Assembly (NCBI GenBank): GCA_019722365.1
Contig: JADFUC010001190.1
Span: 145,895 to 209,894 of the forward strand
Direction of reading: 5' to 3'
Origin: Lithospermum erythrorhizon
Lineage: Eukaryota > Streptophyta > Magnoliopsida > Boraginales > Boraginaceae
DNA length: 64,000 nt
A program made the translations under genes and the position numbers. The notes under the pieces are model-generated. The model worked only from the letters and a program-made list of their open reading frames with translations. It was not told the DNA's origin and did no database searches. Positions 26,801-36,299 of the stretch are shown here, one piece after another (position 1 is the first letter of the stretch; the number at the start of each line of letters is the position of its first letter).

Positions 26801-27124
26801 ATGAATTTATTTCCCTGTTCTTTTGAGAAGCTTAACTGGATTGTTTTATCTGACTGAATTATCTCCTATTCTTTTTGTTCTGTATGTAGGTATGAAGCTG
26901 CTACAATCATAAAAAAGATGTGCCTTAAAGAACTTGCTTTGGGCGACATATTACAGATTTTGGACATGGTTATCAACATGAAAAAGTGGATAGTTTGCCA
27001 TCAGTCAGGATGGAGACCACTCAAGTTTATTCTTGCAGAAGTCAAATCTAACGTTGAGGATGTTAATGTAAAACAGGTTGATCAAGAAACTCATGAAAGG
27101 GGAGACATTCTGCAGCAGGGTTGA
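23836..27124 (+). CDS. NYN-domain (limkain-b1/MARF1-type) putative endonuclease
   Basis: Three exons (23836-24124, 25293-26775, 26890-27124) give 668 residues. Residues 5-17 are a glycine run. Residues about 26-175 form a NYN domain of the PIN-like nuclease fold: the start [12 protein letters not shown] carries Asp33 with Glu35 and Asn36; the acidic cluster continues with VDMLFWA (Asp109) and [13 protein letters not shown] (Asp129, Asp131). In limkain-b1 relatives these acidic residues bind metal for RNA cleavage. A long Pro/Asn/Gln-rich, probably disordered middle follows, then a folded C-terminal region from about residue 460 ([20 protein letters not shown] to the end) that looks like winged-helix material but was not matched to a named domain. 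The plant family is often annotated as putative endonuclease or glycosyl hydrolase; RNA cleavage is inference. Intron 1 contains tandem copies of the exon 1 end. Confidence 0.88.
24104..24690. repeat. Three-unit tandem duplication in NYN gene intron 1, with a copied splice donor
   Basis: About 190-bp units run in series. Each contains GTTCTTTA then GAGATTGGATTGTTT, ATGAGATC, TTTCAGT and GATAGTGGT or TTGGTAGTGGT (about 24228, 24420 and 24615). The joint between units one and two reads AATCATGTTCCTGCAGGTAG (24297), a near copy of the real exon 1 end AATCATGTTCCTGCTGGTAT (24109). The unit therefore started inside coding exon 1 and carried the 5' splice site with it. Confidence 0.85.
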
Positions 27125-28389
27125 GGTGAGGTGTTTCTGCATTGATTCTATGCAGTGGCGATTCATTGGCCTTTTGAATAATCGGTACCTTGAAAGTTAT
27201 GTTAGATGATAAAACAGTAGGTAGTTTCTCAAGGACATTACTTCTTCATATATTGCTGGTTGCTGGTCGGAAGCATAAACTCGGAGACCTTGTACCATTC
27301 TCGCTTAGTACAATACACTATGACTAACAGGCAGTCAGCCCCAATCTCCTTATGTGAAGAGGAGATGTTCCTTGCATATCGATAGTAGTGCTCATCCAGG
27401 TCCAGATATAAACACTGAGATGCCAAGTCTTTGGTACGGATGTGCTAGATGTGGTTTTTCAAATGTATCGTACTGCTCTTTTCGTGGGCATTGAGTCTTC
27501 AAAGCAGTTGCATAGAATCCTCAAGGCAGATATTGAGAAAGAAGTGAGTATTACCTTAGATAAATATGCAGTTTAATATTCATGCATGTTAATGGAAAGA
27601 AAAAGAACAACTGGGAGTGAGGCGCACATCAGAATGATAGAAGGAAACAATATCTTGTTACATTTTACAATTAAGCAGTGAAGCAGACGGAATGGTCTGC
27701 ATATCTGCCTTTGTTACTGTTGTAGAGCAGTGATATTCAATGACTGGCACATGGAGCGATCAGTTCTACTCGTAGTTCTCATGGATCTATTTTGTTAATT
27801 TCGCAACTTATCTGTACCTGCCTTCTACTGGTACTTCTCATGAATGTATTTTGTGAATTTTTAGTTTATCATTTCTACTCTCTACTTCTTATGGATCTAT
27901 TCTGTGAATCTTTAGTTGATCTTTTCTTAAACACTTGTCTTAGCCCCCTTCAATGGATGAGATGTAAAGTCTGATGAAGAACAAAATGCTGTCTGATGTC
28001 TATGTACTTAAGTTAAGATGATTGAAACCATGTAGTATTTGTCCTGCGCTTTACTTTTGGACGTTTTTCATTTTACTCCATGAGGTGGTTCCACCACTTT
28101 AAAGCCTGAATAAATGAATCATGTAGGAAACTTTGTTATATTGTTATGAAGAGTTCTTTTTTCAATCATACAAAGTGTTTTGACTTTGAACATTAATGGG
28201 TGCTTTTGTAGAGGAAAAACAACACCACCCAACAAGATCAATCTAAAAGCTTTCATATCCAGATAGGTTCAAAGGAACAACAACAAACAGCAAGAAATTT
28301 CAGTCTAAAAGCTACCATATCCATTATCCAGATAGCTTCCAGCAAAGGTGAACATTTTATTCGATATTCTCCTCAAATGCTAATTCTCC
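27125..28389. other. 3' flank of the NYN gene and spacer
   Basis: The first part is probably the NYN 3' untranslated region. At about 27765-27920 a unit of about 50-58 bp, starting TTCTACT and containing TTCTCATGGATCTATTTTGT or variants, occurs three times in tandem. A short phrase (TCTAAAAGCT, then CATATCCA and GATAG) is repeated at about 28243 and 28302. No gene. Confidence 0.45.
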
Positions 28390-28740
28390 ATCATATTCAT
28401 CTGATTGAGGGGATCAAAGGCTTGAATCTCGTCGAAGTTACATTTGCCAGCAGGAAATACAATTGATTCAACAACATGATCTTGTGAATGGTTGTTATCA
28501 ATCTACAACTTACGAGCAATGACAACAGAGTTTATGACCTCGTCTGTGGGATGATACACTTGAAGAACCTCGAATCCTTCAGTGTCACATGAATCGACTA
28601 TTGGATAAAGAAAGCCATGTGCGCCATGAGCACTTCTCAACATCAACAGGGCTCCCAGAGCCATGTTCTTGGCCAAATGTCGTATTGCTCGGACCTTATC
28701 TCCTTCAAGTTCTTTAGTTATTTCAGGTTATCATCACCAC
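28390..28740 (-). pseudogene. Gene fragment of unknown identity
   Basis: The minus strand reads, without interruption from about 28733, EITKELEGDKVRAIRHLAKN, then MALGALLMLRSAHGAHGFLY and HPTDEVINSVVIARKL, where a TAG stop falls. Beyond the stop the same frame continues in protein-like fashion (DNNHSQDHVVESIVFPAGK, then FDEIQAFDP). The composition and lack of low-complexity sequence suggest a real protein, but I do not recognise the family. No start codon, splice sites or further exons were found. A relic of a captured or retroposed gene is the likeliest reading; a missed gene in which the TAG region is spliced out is the alternative. Confidence 0.45.
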
Positions 28741-29169
28741 AATATTCTCTTTCAAGTTCTAATTCTATTATTTTATCACTTGTTTTCAAGTTCTAATAAG
28801 TTGTCCCATATAGTATGTCCAATTTCTTGTTATTTTAGAAAAGGCATGCATCATGAGAGTGCTGATTCCAGTGTTCGTTCGCTCCACATCTATGAAATTG
28901 GTATACTATCATGCAAGAAGAATAGTATGACGGACTCATTTTCAGGAGCATTCATGGAAAAGACTGCTTGCTAATTCAAAATAATGATGCAAACCAAATG
29001 ATACAATTAGCGCTAGCATATGTTATAAGCTCTTCCAACTTCCTATAAATCTAGAAGACAACGCTACGACCTCAAAAGAATCTAGTTTCAATTACCAGAT
29101 GGAACTACTAAAACACTCACTCAGCTTAATCCTACATCGAATCACACCATAAATGATTGTTTCAGACAG

Positions 29170-30234
29170 TTATCGTTCTGGATGGCCATCTTCCACTCCC
29201 TGCAATTGATCCTCCGTTGGTGGATGCAGAACGACATCATTATTGCTCACCGCGTTCCCTTGAGGACTTTGATTTAGTTGGTCGGGATTGCTAGACATCA
29301 CACCAACACTTCCACCATCATGTCCTTCAGCACCCGAGTCACCAACATCTAAACCAGGACCTAAACTAGTATCCCAACGCTCATCCACATCCATCGTAGC
29401 ACCATTACTACAAGATGGTGCTACAACAACCATACTAGGTGGCCTAATTCCTCCCGAACCCTCCTCCCTACATTCAACAGCGTTTATCTCTCTCGCCAAC
29501 ACCCCATTCGAACACCTTTCCAATCTCTCGAGATTTCCCACAACCGAATCCTTCTCCAACGATCTAGCTCCACCTAACACGCCACCTCCTCGATTACCAA
29601 CACCATCGCGACTATAACTATCCATCCTCTCCATTACACCCCCTGCATTGCCCTCCATACCCGTTCCTTCCCTCGTTTTCATCATTTTCAGTTTCTCCTT
29701 CGCCACAACTACTGCCATATGCTCCAACGCATACTTAGCGCGTTTCCGAGTATTAACCGCCTCACGAGCTCTCCTCTCCGCCTCGGATTTAGCAGCCAAC
29801 GCCGCTTTACACATGGAATTACTAGAAATAGTGGCGGCCGCTAACAAAACCCTGGCAGCCTTTTCATCAATGACAACACCATTCACACTCATAACCATGT
29901 CATCACCAAAACCATCAAAACAATTAACATTCAACTCGTTGACTTTTTTGACCTCGAAGATTTTGGAATTAGGGGTTTTATTATTACACAAAGGGCAAAC
30001 GTAAGGGCACTGGGGAGTGACGTCAGCAGAAGAATAATTAAGGACAGTGGAGAAGCAGGTGGGGCAGAAGGAGTGAGGGTGGAGGCGGAGGACACAGGTG
30101 GCGCAGAGGCGGAGGAAGTTGCCACGGTGGCGGATGCTGTGGAGGAGGAGGGCATCGGAGACGCCGCAGTGGCCGCAGACGGTGGTTGCGCCGCTGTTAT
30201 TGGTGGTGGTGATATGGTCTTGATTCAATAGCAT
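29170..30234 (-). CDS. Cys-rich zinc-finger-like protein, unknown function
   Basis: Uninterrupted 354-codon frame with a good ATG. The first about 85 residues carry nine cysteines in pairs: C20-x2-C23 (CGHC), C44-x2-C47 (CATC), C57-x2-C60 (CPTC), C76 and C80-x2-C83 (CPLC). Such spacing binds two zinc ions in RING, FYVE/PHD-like or zinc-ribbon folds, but the order does not match a classical RING closely. A helical, charged stretch follows at about residues 120-190 (KAALAAKSEAERRAREAV, NTRKRAKYALEHMAVVVAK), likely coiled coil. The remaining C-terminal half is Gly/Ser/Asp-rich and low in complexity. It is intronless, with coding-like GC content above its surroundings. I know similar plant proteins only as uncharacterised; nuclear function is a guess. 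Confidence 0.75.
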   Translation of the reverse strand: MLLNQDHITTTNNSGATTVCGHCGVSDALLLHSIRHRGNFLRLCATCVLRLHPHSFCPTCFSTVLNYSSADVTPQCPYVCPLCNNKTPNSKIFEVKKVNELNVNCFDGFGDDMVMSVNGVVIDEKAARVLLAAATISSNSMCKAALAAKSEAERRAREAVNTRKRAKYALEHMAVVVAKEKLKMMKTREGTGMEGNAGGVMERMDSYSRDGVGNRGGGVLGGARSLEKDSVVGNLERLERCSNGVLAREINAVECREEGSGGIRPPSMVVVAPSCSNGATMDVDERWDTSLGPGLDVGDSGAEGHDGGSVGVMSSNPDQLNQSPQGNAVSNNDVVLHPPTEDQLQGVEDGHPER

Positions 30235-31249
30235 TGTAGTACTCGCTAGGGTTTATTCGTATTTGGAGCTAGAGAAGAAGACGGTCTCGAGAGAGAAGCT
30301 CAATTTAATTCAACATTAATCATCACAATTAATTGTTTTCCTCATTTTTTGTTTATTTGTAAAATTATACGAGTACGTTTATTAAAGTTCACGAAATACG
30401 GAGTAACTAATTATGCTGAACTGTTATACACCACTTGTAAGCTTGATGCAAAAATGAAAGGCGAGTGTGAAATTATTTTACACTGTCGAGAGCAAAGGAT
30501 CGTGTTTGTTAGGAAATAGGCGGAATTTTGTCCGTGTTAGTAAGCGGCGAGATTATCGCGACTTTGTTGGTTAACTTGGCCGGTCCGGCACGTTGCAGCG
30601 TGGCTCGGAGTCGACTTGTTGAAAACAAGCATGGGCTTTGAATTCGACTTGTTATGAAGCGAGCATTGTGGGCGATCGCTTGTTTGACAACAACCACATT
30701 TAATTTGCTAGTTTGCAATAATAATAATTTCATAATATTATTTTCTAAAGTAAACGTTCATTTTAGCACAAACATGAGAGTAATTAGGATTGCGTTAATT
30801 AGTCGTTATCTAATTCATTTTCATGTATTCAATTATTTGATTCATTGTTTAATGCATTCGTTCATTATTAATTCATTAGTTCATTATTTAATTATTTAAT
30901 TTATTGTTTAATTAAATTTAGATTCGTTATTTAATTTATGTAATTCATTAGTTCATTATTTAACTCGTTTTGGCAGCAATTAATTCTGAGCATGAGAGTA
31001 ATTAGATTCGTTACTTAATAGTGAATCATGTGTTGTCGTACACGTGAATCATGTCCTGGATTACGTGTTAACTTAGTAAACGTTAACTTATTATGAATTT
31101 GCATAATGTAAAAAAATAGTAAACATTTACTATAATTATCGGATAGAAAAAATAAATAAACGTACTGTAACATAGAAAAACATCATTTATCATATCTGAA
31201 AAATACACAATTGAAATTAATCATTCGATTTATCACAGTTGTTTGAGTG
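30235..31249. other. AT-rich spacer with TTCATT/TTAATT repeats
   Basis: Includes the upstream side of the Cys-rich gene. At about 30800-30970 a short phrase (ATTCATTAGTTCATTATTTAA and variants) repeats in irregular tandem. Similar phrases return at 39236-39500 on the far side of the transposon-rich block. No gene. Confidence 0.4.
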
Positions 31250-33050
31250 CTTGATCTTGGGTGGCATTGTAACTCGGATAGCTATGCCAGCCATCTTTGC
31301 TTGATATGAAGCCCCAGGTAGTGTCTTGGCCAATTTGTCCCATAGCGATTAGCCGGACGGATGCACACCGGGCGACCCATCCGGAAAGTCGATACAATGT
31401 CTCCCCGAGCTTGCATGTACGGATCAGGATGTCTCCATGTAGCGTTGCATATCAGTGTTTGCAGCGTAGAGGCTGCGGCTTATTTGTAAATGAAATGAAG
31501 AAAATAATATGTTAGTATGATAATAAACAATATAATATAAGGTGATGAAAATACACTTTAACAACATCATACTGCTGAGAAATTTGAGAACATCGTAACT
31601 CCTCGTCAGGCAAGTTGGGTTATGCACTCTAATATGAGTCCGAGGGCAAATACGACTCGTATGATGCAAATAAATGCAACGTAGCTATATATGCATGGGG
31701 CCCCTTCATGTAGGGTTCAACGTGGTGAAATTGCATTCTAGTCCAGGTCTAATCTAAATCTCCGTACACTTTCTTGAATATTCGCTGGCATTACCTCTGA
31801 GAGTTAGATTACTTCTCTAGCTTCAATGGGCGAGAGCGGGATCGATTGTACCCTCCCGTAAGGTACAACTCTCTCCGGCGTATGCGCTTCATTGACATTC
31901 AAGAAGCGTATGCAACCGTGATAATATGACATGAAGGTGGGGATGGAGGAGATGGGCCCGTAGAATTATCCGCACGATCTGTTATGATAAATGGGGAGCG
32001 ATTTAAGCCATTTTTCCATCTGATGTTATACAAAGTTAAAATATATAATATTTTTAAATGCGTGTTAAATTTTGTCGTCGATCGATTGCTTCCTATACAA
32101 AGCGGTGGCGAAATTCGGTGTGTCGGGTGGTGTTGTCGATCCATCGACCACTTGGTTGGCTTTGGCGCCCGCGTGGTACCTCACGGGTCGGTGAACAACG
32201 GGGAATCTTCGTAGATCGACAACTACTTGATACAAAAAACAATAATGAGATTAGTTTTCTTCAAATATAAACATGAATAATTGACTTTAATAAATACATG
32301 ACTTAGTACCTCGAGTAGAGTTATACGCTGACCCGGTTGCCTTGGTTACTCCTTGGCGCGCTCTGGAGTGGTGGTAAGGTGCGAGAGTCTTGGCGCCCCA
32401 GAGCATATTCGCCGACTCTGTCGGCAGCTAACCATTGAGTCTAAGTATTGTCTTTGGGTGTTCGTCCACACGGTTATCGACAAACAATGTCGTTCCTGAC
32501 AAATACCAAATGTAAGCCGCGAGCCTTACTAATAGGGTCCCACGCTTCTACGTGCGAAGTGCCAAATTCTTTTGATCTTTCTTGATAAGCGCACTCCTCT
32601 TTGTTTCCTCGTCTAAACACGACCTGTCAGTATGGCCAGCATTAGTATCGTCACGCGGGGCGATAATAATGGGGATTCAGATAGCGTGCGCATCGTGCGA
32701 AAGAGAGTAATTGTCATTTCCCCAAAGGCATATGGAAGGAGTTCGTTTTACGGATGCCACCCATTTCCGGTAAGAAAGCATCACGAGGCGAGTTTCGGGT
32801 ATGCGGAATGTTATTTCCGGGTTGTCGATCGATCGCGATGACAAGATCCACCGCGTTTCATTAGCGGGCGTTGACCAGCGTTTTGTTGCTCTATCCGCAT
32901 TTGAACCCGACAAGAGTGGCGTTCTGCCGATTCGGATCTTCCCAACGCGGCTTTCGCTAAATGACCTTTGAAACTGCTCGAACTTAGTTTGGGGGCCCCC
33001 GGACATAAGGCTCATTAGTATACGATCCTTAGTTTCGCAAACCTATGTTT
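31250..33050 (-). pseudogene. Plant mobile domain (PMD) gene relic, degenerate
   Basis: On the minus strand this GC-richer block reads as broken plant mobile domain (the aminotransferase-like PMD found in MAIN/MAIL1 proteins, PP7 long-form proteins and several transposons). Signs, in order: RVGKIRIGRTPLL (about 32950); an HMPLG-then-EMTITL motif at about 32690-32740, split by a one-base shift in a G run; AYIWYLSGTTLFVDN (about 32480-32520); VGEYALG (about 32410); and remains of the LD...PY region near 31700-31770. Stops and frameshifts are frequent, so no functional protein is expected. The host PMD proteins act in genome stability; the transposon versions have no settled function. Confidence 0.6.
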
Positions 33051-33339
33051 GGCGTCTTCAGCGGGCGGCGTTGGGCGGGTTCATTTAATAGGGTATGCTT
33101 CCTCAAATGCGTGTCAAGCGATGGACCCGGGTTCTTTGAGCAAGGTATGGCACCTAAATACGTGTGTCGTGCGATGGACGGGATTGCTCGGCCGGGTATA
33201 ATTCCTCGTACTCGTCAAAGGATGAACCGGGTTGTTAGATAGGGTCTTCCCTTTGCCCGACCTCTTGCCTTGAATCGACCGGTAATACCCGCTCCAGAAC
33301 ATTCAGGTGGAGTCGTTGTCTGATGGACATGCTTTTAAT

Positions 33340-34130
33340 ATCTTTGACTACAATTACATATTTGCAAATTTTATTAACTTCTACTGATTCCGTTGTTTAC
33401 GATAATGTACCATATTTAATAATTTATTGCCTGATTACCATATTTCACTTAATTTACCATATTTATGATAATTTAAACTTTACCATAATTTATCATATTT
33501 AAATATATAAATTTTTGTTCAAAACTTTATACATAATTAACCATATTCTAAAATTCGATAAATTACGCTTATTTACATGATGCTTAGTATTTTATAATTT
33601 ATATTTGTCCATAGTCCATAATTTACCATATTTCAAAGGATTCGACCATTTGTTAACATATTCTAAGATTTACTATAACTTACCACTTATTTCATATGTC
33701 ATAATTTCATAATGTTTACCATTTTTTTTACCATAATTTAACCATAATTTACTATTTTTTGACCATAGTTTACCATATTTCATAATTTCATAAAATTTTA
33801 TAATTATGCCTTCACGTCATTATTTCGATTTCTCGTAATAAATTAACCATATTTTTATAATAATTTCTGTAATTTTCATAATAATTTCTAATTTTTCATA
33901 ATAATTTCATAATATTTCATAATTTTATAATTTCATCATTTGATATTTCATAATATTTCATATTTCATAATTTCATAATATTTCATAATTTTATAATTTC
34001 ATAATATTTCATATTTCATAATTTTATTGTTTAATCGCCAATTTCAATCACATAATCTCATACTTCATAATTTCACAATGTCAATAATTTTGCTAATATA
34101 TAATTTCATAAATACGGTTAATAATTGTAA
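33340..34130. repeat. AT-rich simple-sequence block (TTTCATAAT / TTTACCATA)
   Basis: Dozens of near-copies of TTTCATAAT and ATTTACCATA follow one another for nearly 800 bp, with few G residues. No coding capacity. Confidence 0.85.
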
Positions 34131-34637
34131 TCATTGCACGAATTAAGCATTTGCATATGAAGCCATAAATAAATTTGTCATGTTTTCAAACAAATGATCA
34201 ATTAAAACTTCCATTGTAACCAAACCATAAATAATGCATTTGTCATAAAACAAACAAATGATAAATTAAGCATTTGCATAACGAAAGCCATAAAATAGGC
34301 ATGGTGTCATGAAGCGAACAAAAATGATCATATGATTCGAAATTGAAAATATGATTCGAAATTGACAATAAATCTTAACAAACAACCATAATTTTTAAAT
34401 ACACAAAACATAATCTTAAGAAACTTAGGTTGAACATAATACCTGATACATAATAATTCATACGATCTCGTAATAAGTACACAATTCGTATATGAAACAA
34501 ATTCGTTTATAATATAAACAAATGATTAAATTTTTTGCTACTTGTTTATTGAATTGTTAATTGCTTTGATAGACACAAAATTTGGAGTTTAAAGAAGCAC
34601 CACAACACAACAAATCCGCCGGAAATTTATTGAAATA

Positions 34638-35140
34638 GTGTTGTCAAATGGTGGTCGGTTATTGTTAGTATTTAAGCATTTGGACAATTCGTTTGTATAT
34701 GGCATAAGAGTGTGAAAAATTCGGCTGTTTACCACTAAAAAGCCAAGTGCAATTCGGTTGTTTATGCAATAAAACCGTGTACGTATTTGTCAGCGTCAGG
34801 CGGTTCAGTTGAGTAATGCTGTGTTTATCCGATCCCGGCGGTTCGGTTGTTGTGCAACAACCGAATTCTTTAATGAAATGATGTTGTCAAATGGTGAATT
34901 TGGTTGGTAGTATTTAAGCATTTGCACAATTCGTTTGTATATGGCATAAGGTGTGAAAATTAAATTTTGTTTTTGGATAAAACCAAGTCTCGGTCGGTGT
35001 TTATGCAATAAAGCCGTGTGTGCATGGTTAAGCTATATAAAAAAACCGTGTATGTGTTGTCACATCGGACAGTTTCGGTTAGTGTGCTATGTTGTCAAAT
35101 CCGGCCCGATTCGGTTGTGCAACAACGAGATTCTTTCTGT
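34638..35140. repeat. Tandem repeat, unit about 210-245 bp, two full copies and a third start
   Basis: Copies start GTTGTCAAAT at about 34639, 34883 and 35091. The first two share TATTTAAGCATTTG, CAATTCGTTTGTATATGGCA, TTTATGCAATAAA and CCGTGT in order. A more diverged start (GTTATCAAAT) appears at about 35551. Confidence 0.8.
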
Positions 35141-35959
35141 GGATTTGTTGTCGCGACAAGCCGTTGTTTGATAGTTACAGTGAGAAACAACCCGAATTCC
35201 TTCCATGGTTGTTAGAGAACAACGAATTCTTTCCATGCTTATTTAATCATGAACATTTTATTTACTTGTTAGTTGAACCACACAATAATTTGGTACTTTA
35301 TTTATCGATTTACCAAAATTGACATTATTAATACAAAATTTATTATAATTTCCATAATCTTAACAATTTCATATTCTTTGATGCACAATTTATTACAATT
35401 TCATATTCTCGATAATTTCATATTAAATAATTATCGATTTGCAATAATACCGTAAAAACTTCGTTAGGATTGATATTTATACCGCAATTTAGATTCGTTA
35501 AATTGTGTGTTGTGTCGCGGCTCAGGCGATCTGGAAGTCGGTGTGGTGTGTTATCAAATCAGCCAGGCTCGGTGTTCGCGTAACAACGAGTTCTTTCCGC
35601 GGTTGACTACAAACAAGCGAATTATTCACCCGCTTATTAACAAACAAGCGAACTACCAATTAGCTTATTAATTCAATTTGCTTGAATTATTTTTCATACT
35701 TGTTCATTAATGAATATTATATTTAGTTATTAAGTTCAAATAGTGACATGGAATTAATTTGGTAGTATATTTGCATTTATTTTATAATCATGTTACGACA
35801 CGTATTCAAATGCGTTAAAATATTCCATATACCAATCGGGTAATCAATTTACAATTTACGCGATTTGGCCACAATTTCATATTCTCCATAATTTCACATT
35901 CGATAATTTGACAATTTCATATATCGTTAAAATATTCGATTTACCAGTTTAAAATTTGA

Positions 35960-36115
35960 ATGTATTAAGTCACAAGACTAGCGGTAAACTTTTTCCACAA
36001 AGACTAGCGGTAGCGGCAATTTTCACAAGACTAGCGGTAAAAGCAATTTTCACAAGACTAAGCAGTGAAACTTCAATACTAGCAATTTTCACCAAAGATT
36101 GCGCTGAACATAAAT
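35960..36115. repeat. Tandem repeat, unit about 27 bp
   Basis: ACAAGACTAGCGGTAAAAGC and ATTTTC phrases recur four to five times, the last copies diverged. Non-coding; just upstream of the MULE relic. Confidence 0.85.
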
Positions 36116-36299
36116 TACTACTTTTTCTCGTTGGTGAGGAAGTAACCTATAAATAGCGATGAAACTTCAATATGCTCAAAAGAAATAATTTTACCTATTA
36201 CTTAATCATATTTAATACATACTATCAAAATAATTTACTTACCATACTACGTCCTCTTTACGTAATGGATAACAAGCGCTAGCTACGATTTGTCAATCT

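Larger units (their letters stand above)
34131..36299. other. Repeat-rich non-coding spacer between PMD and MULE relics
   Basis: Contains the two tandem arrays listed separately (34638-35140 and 35960-36115) and otherwise AT-rich sequence. The many short open frames here are accidental. Confidence 0.4.

Noticed and set aside
29288..30004. Long plus-strand frames opposite the Cys-rich gene
   Set aside because: They mirror the GC-rich coding strand; the minus frame has the ATG, the zinc-binding cysteines and the full length.
33340..34130. Regularly spaced short repeats as a possible CRISPR-like array
   Set aside because: Units are adjacent and irregular with no unique spacers, in plant nuclear DNA; this is simple sequence.
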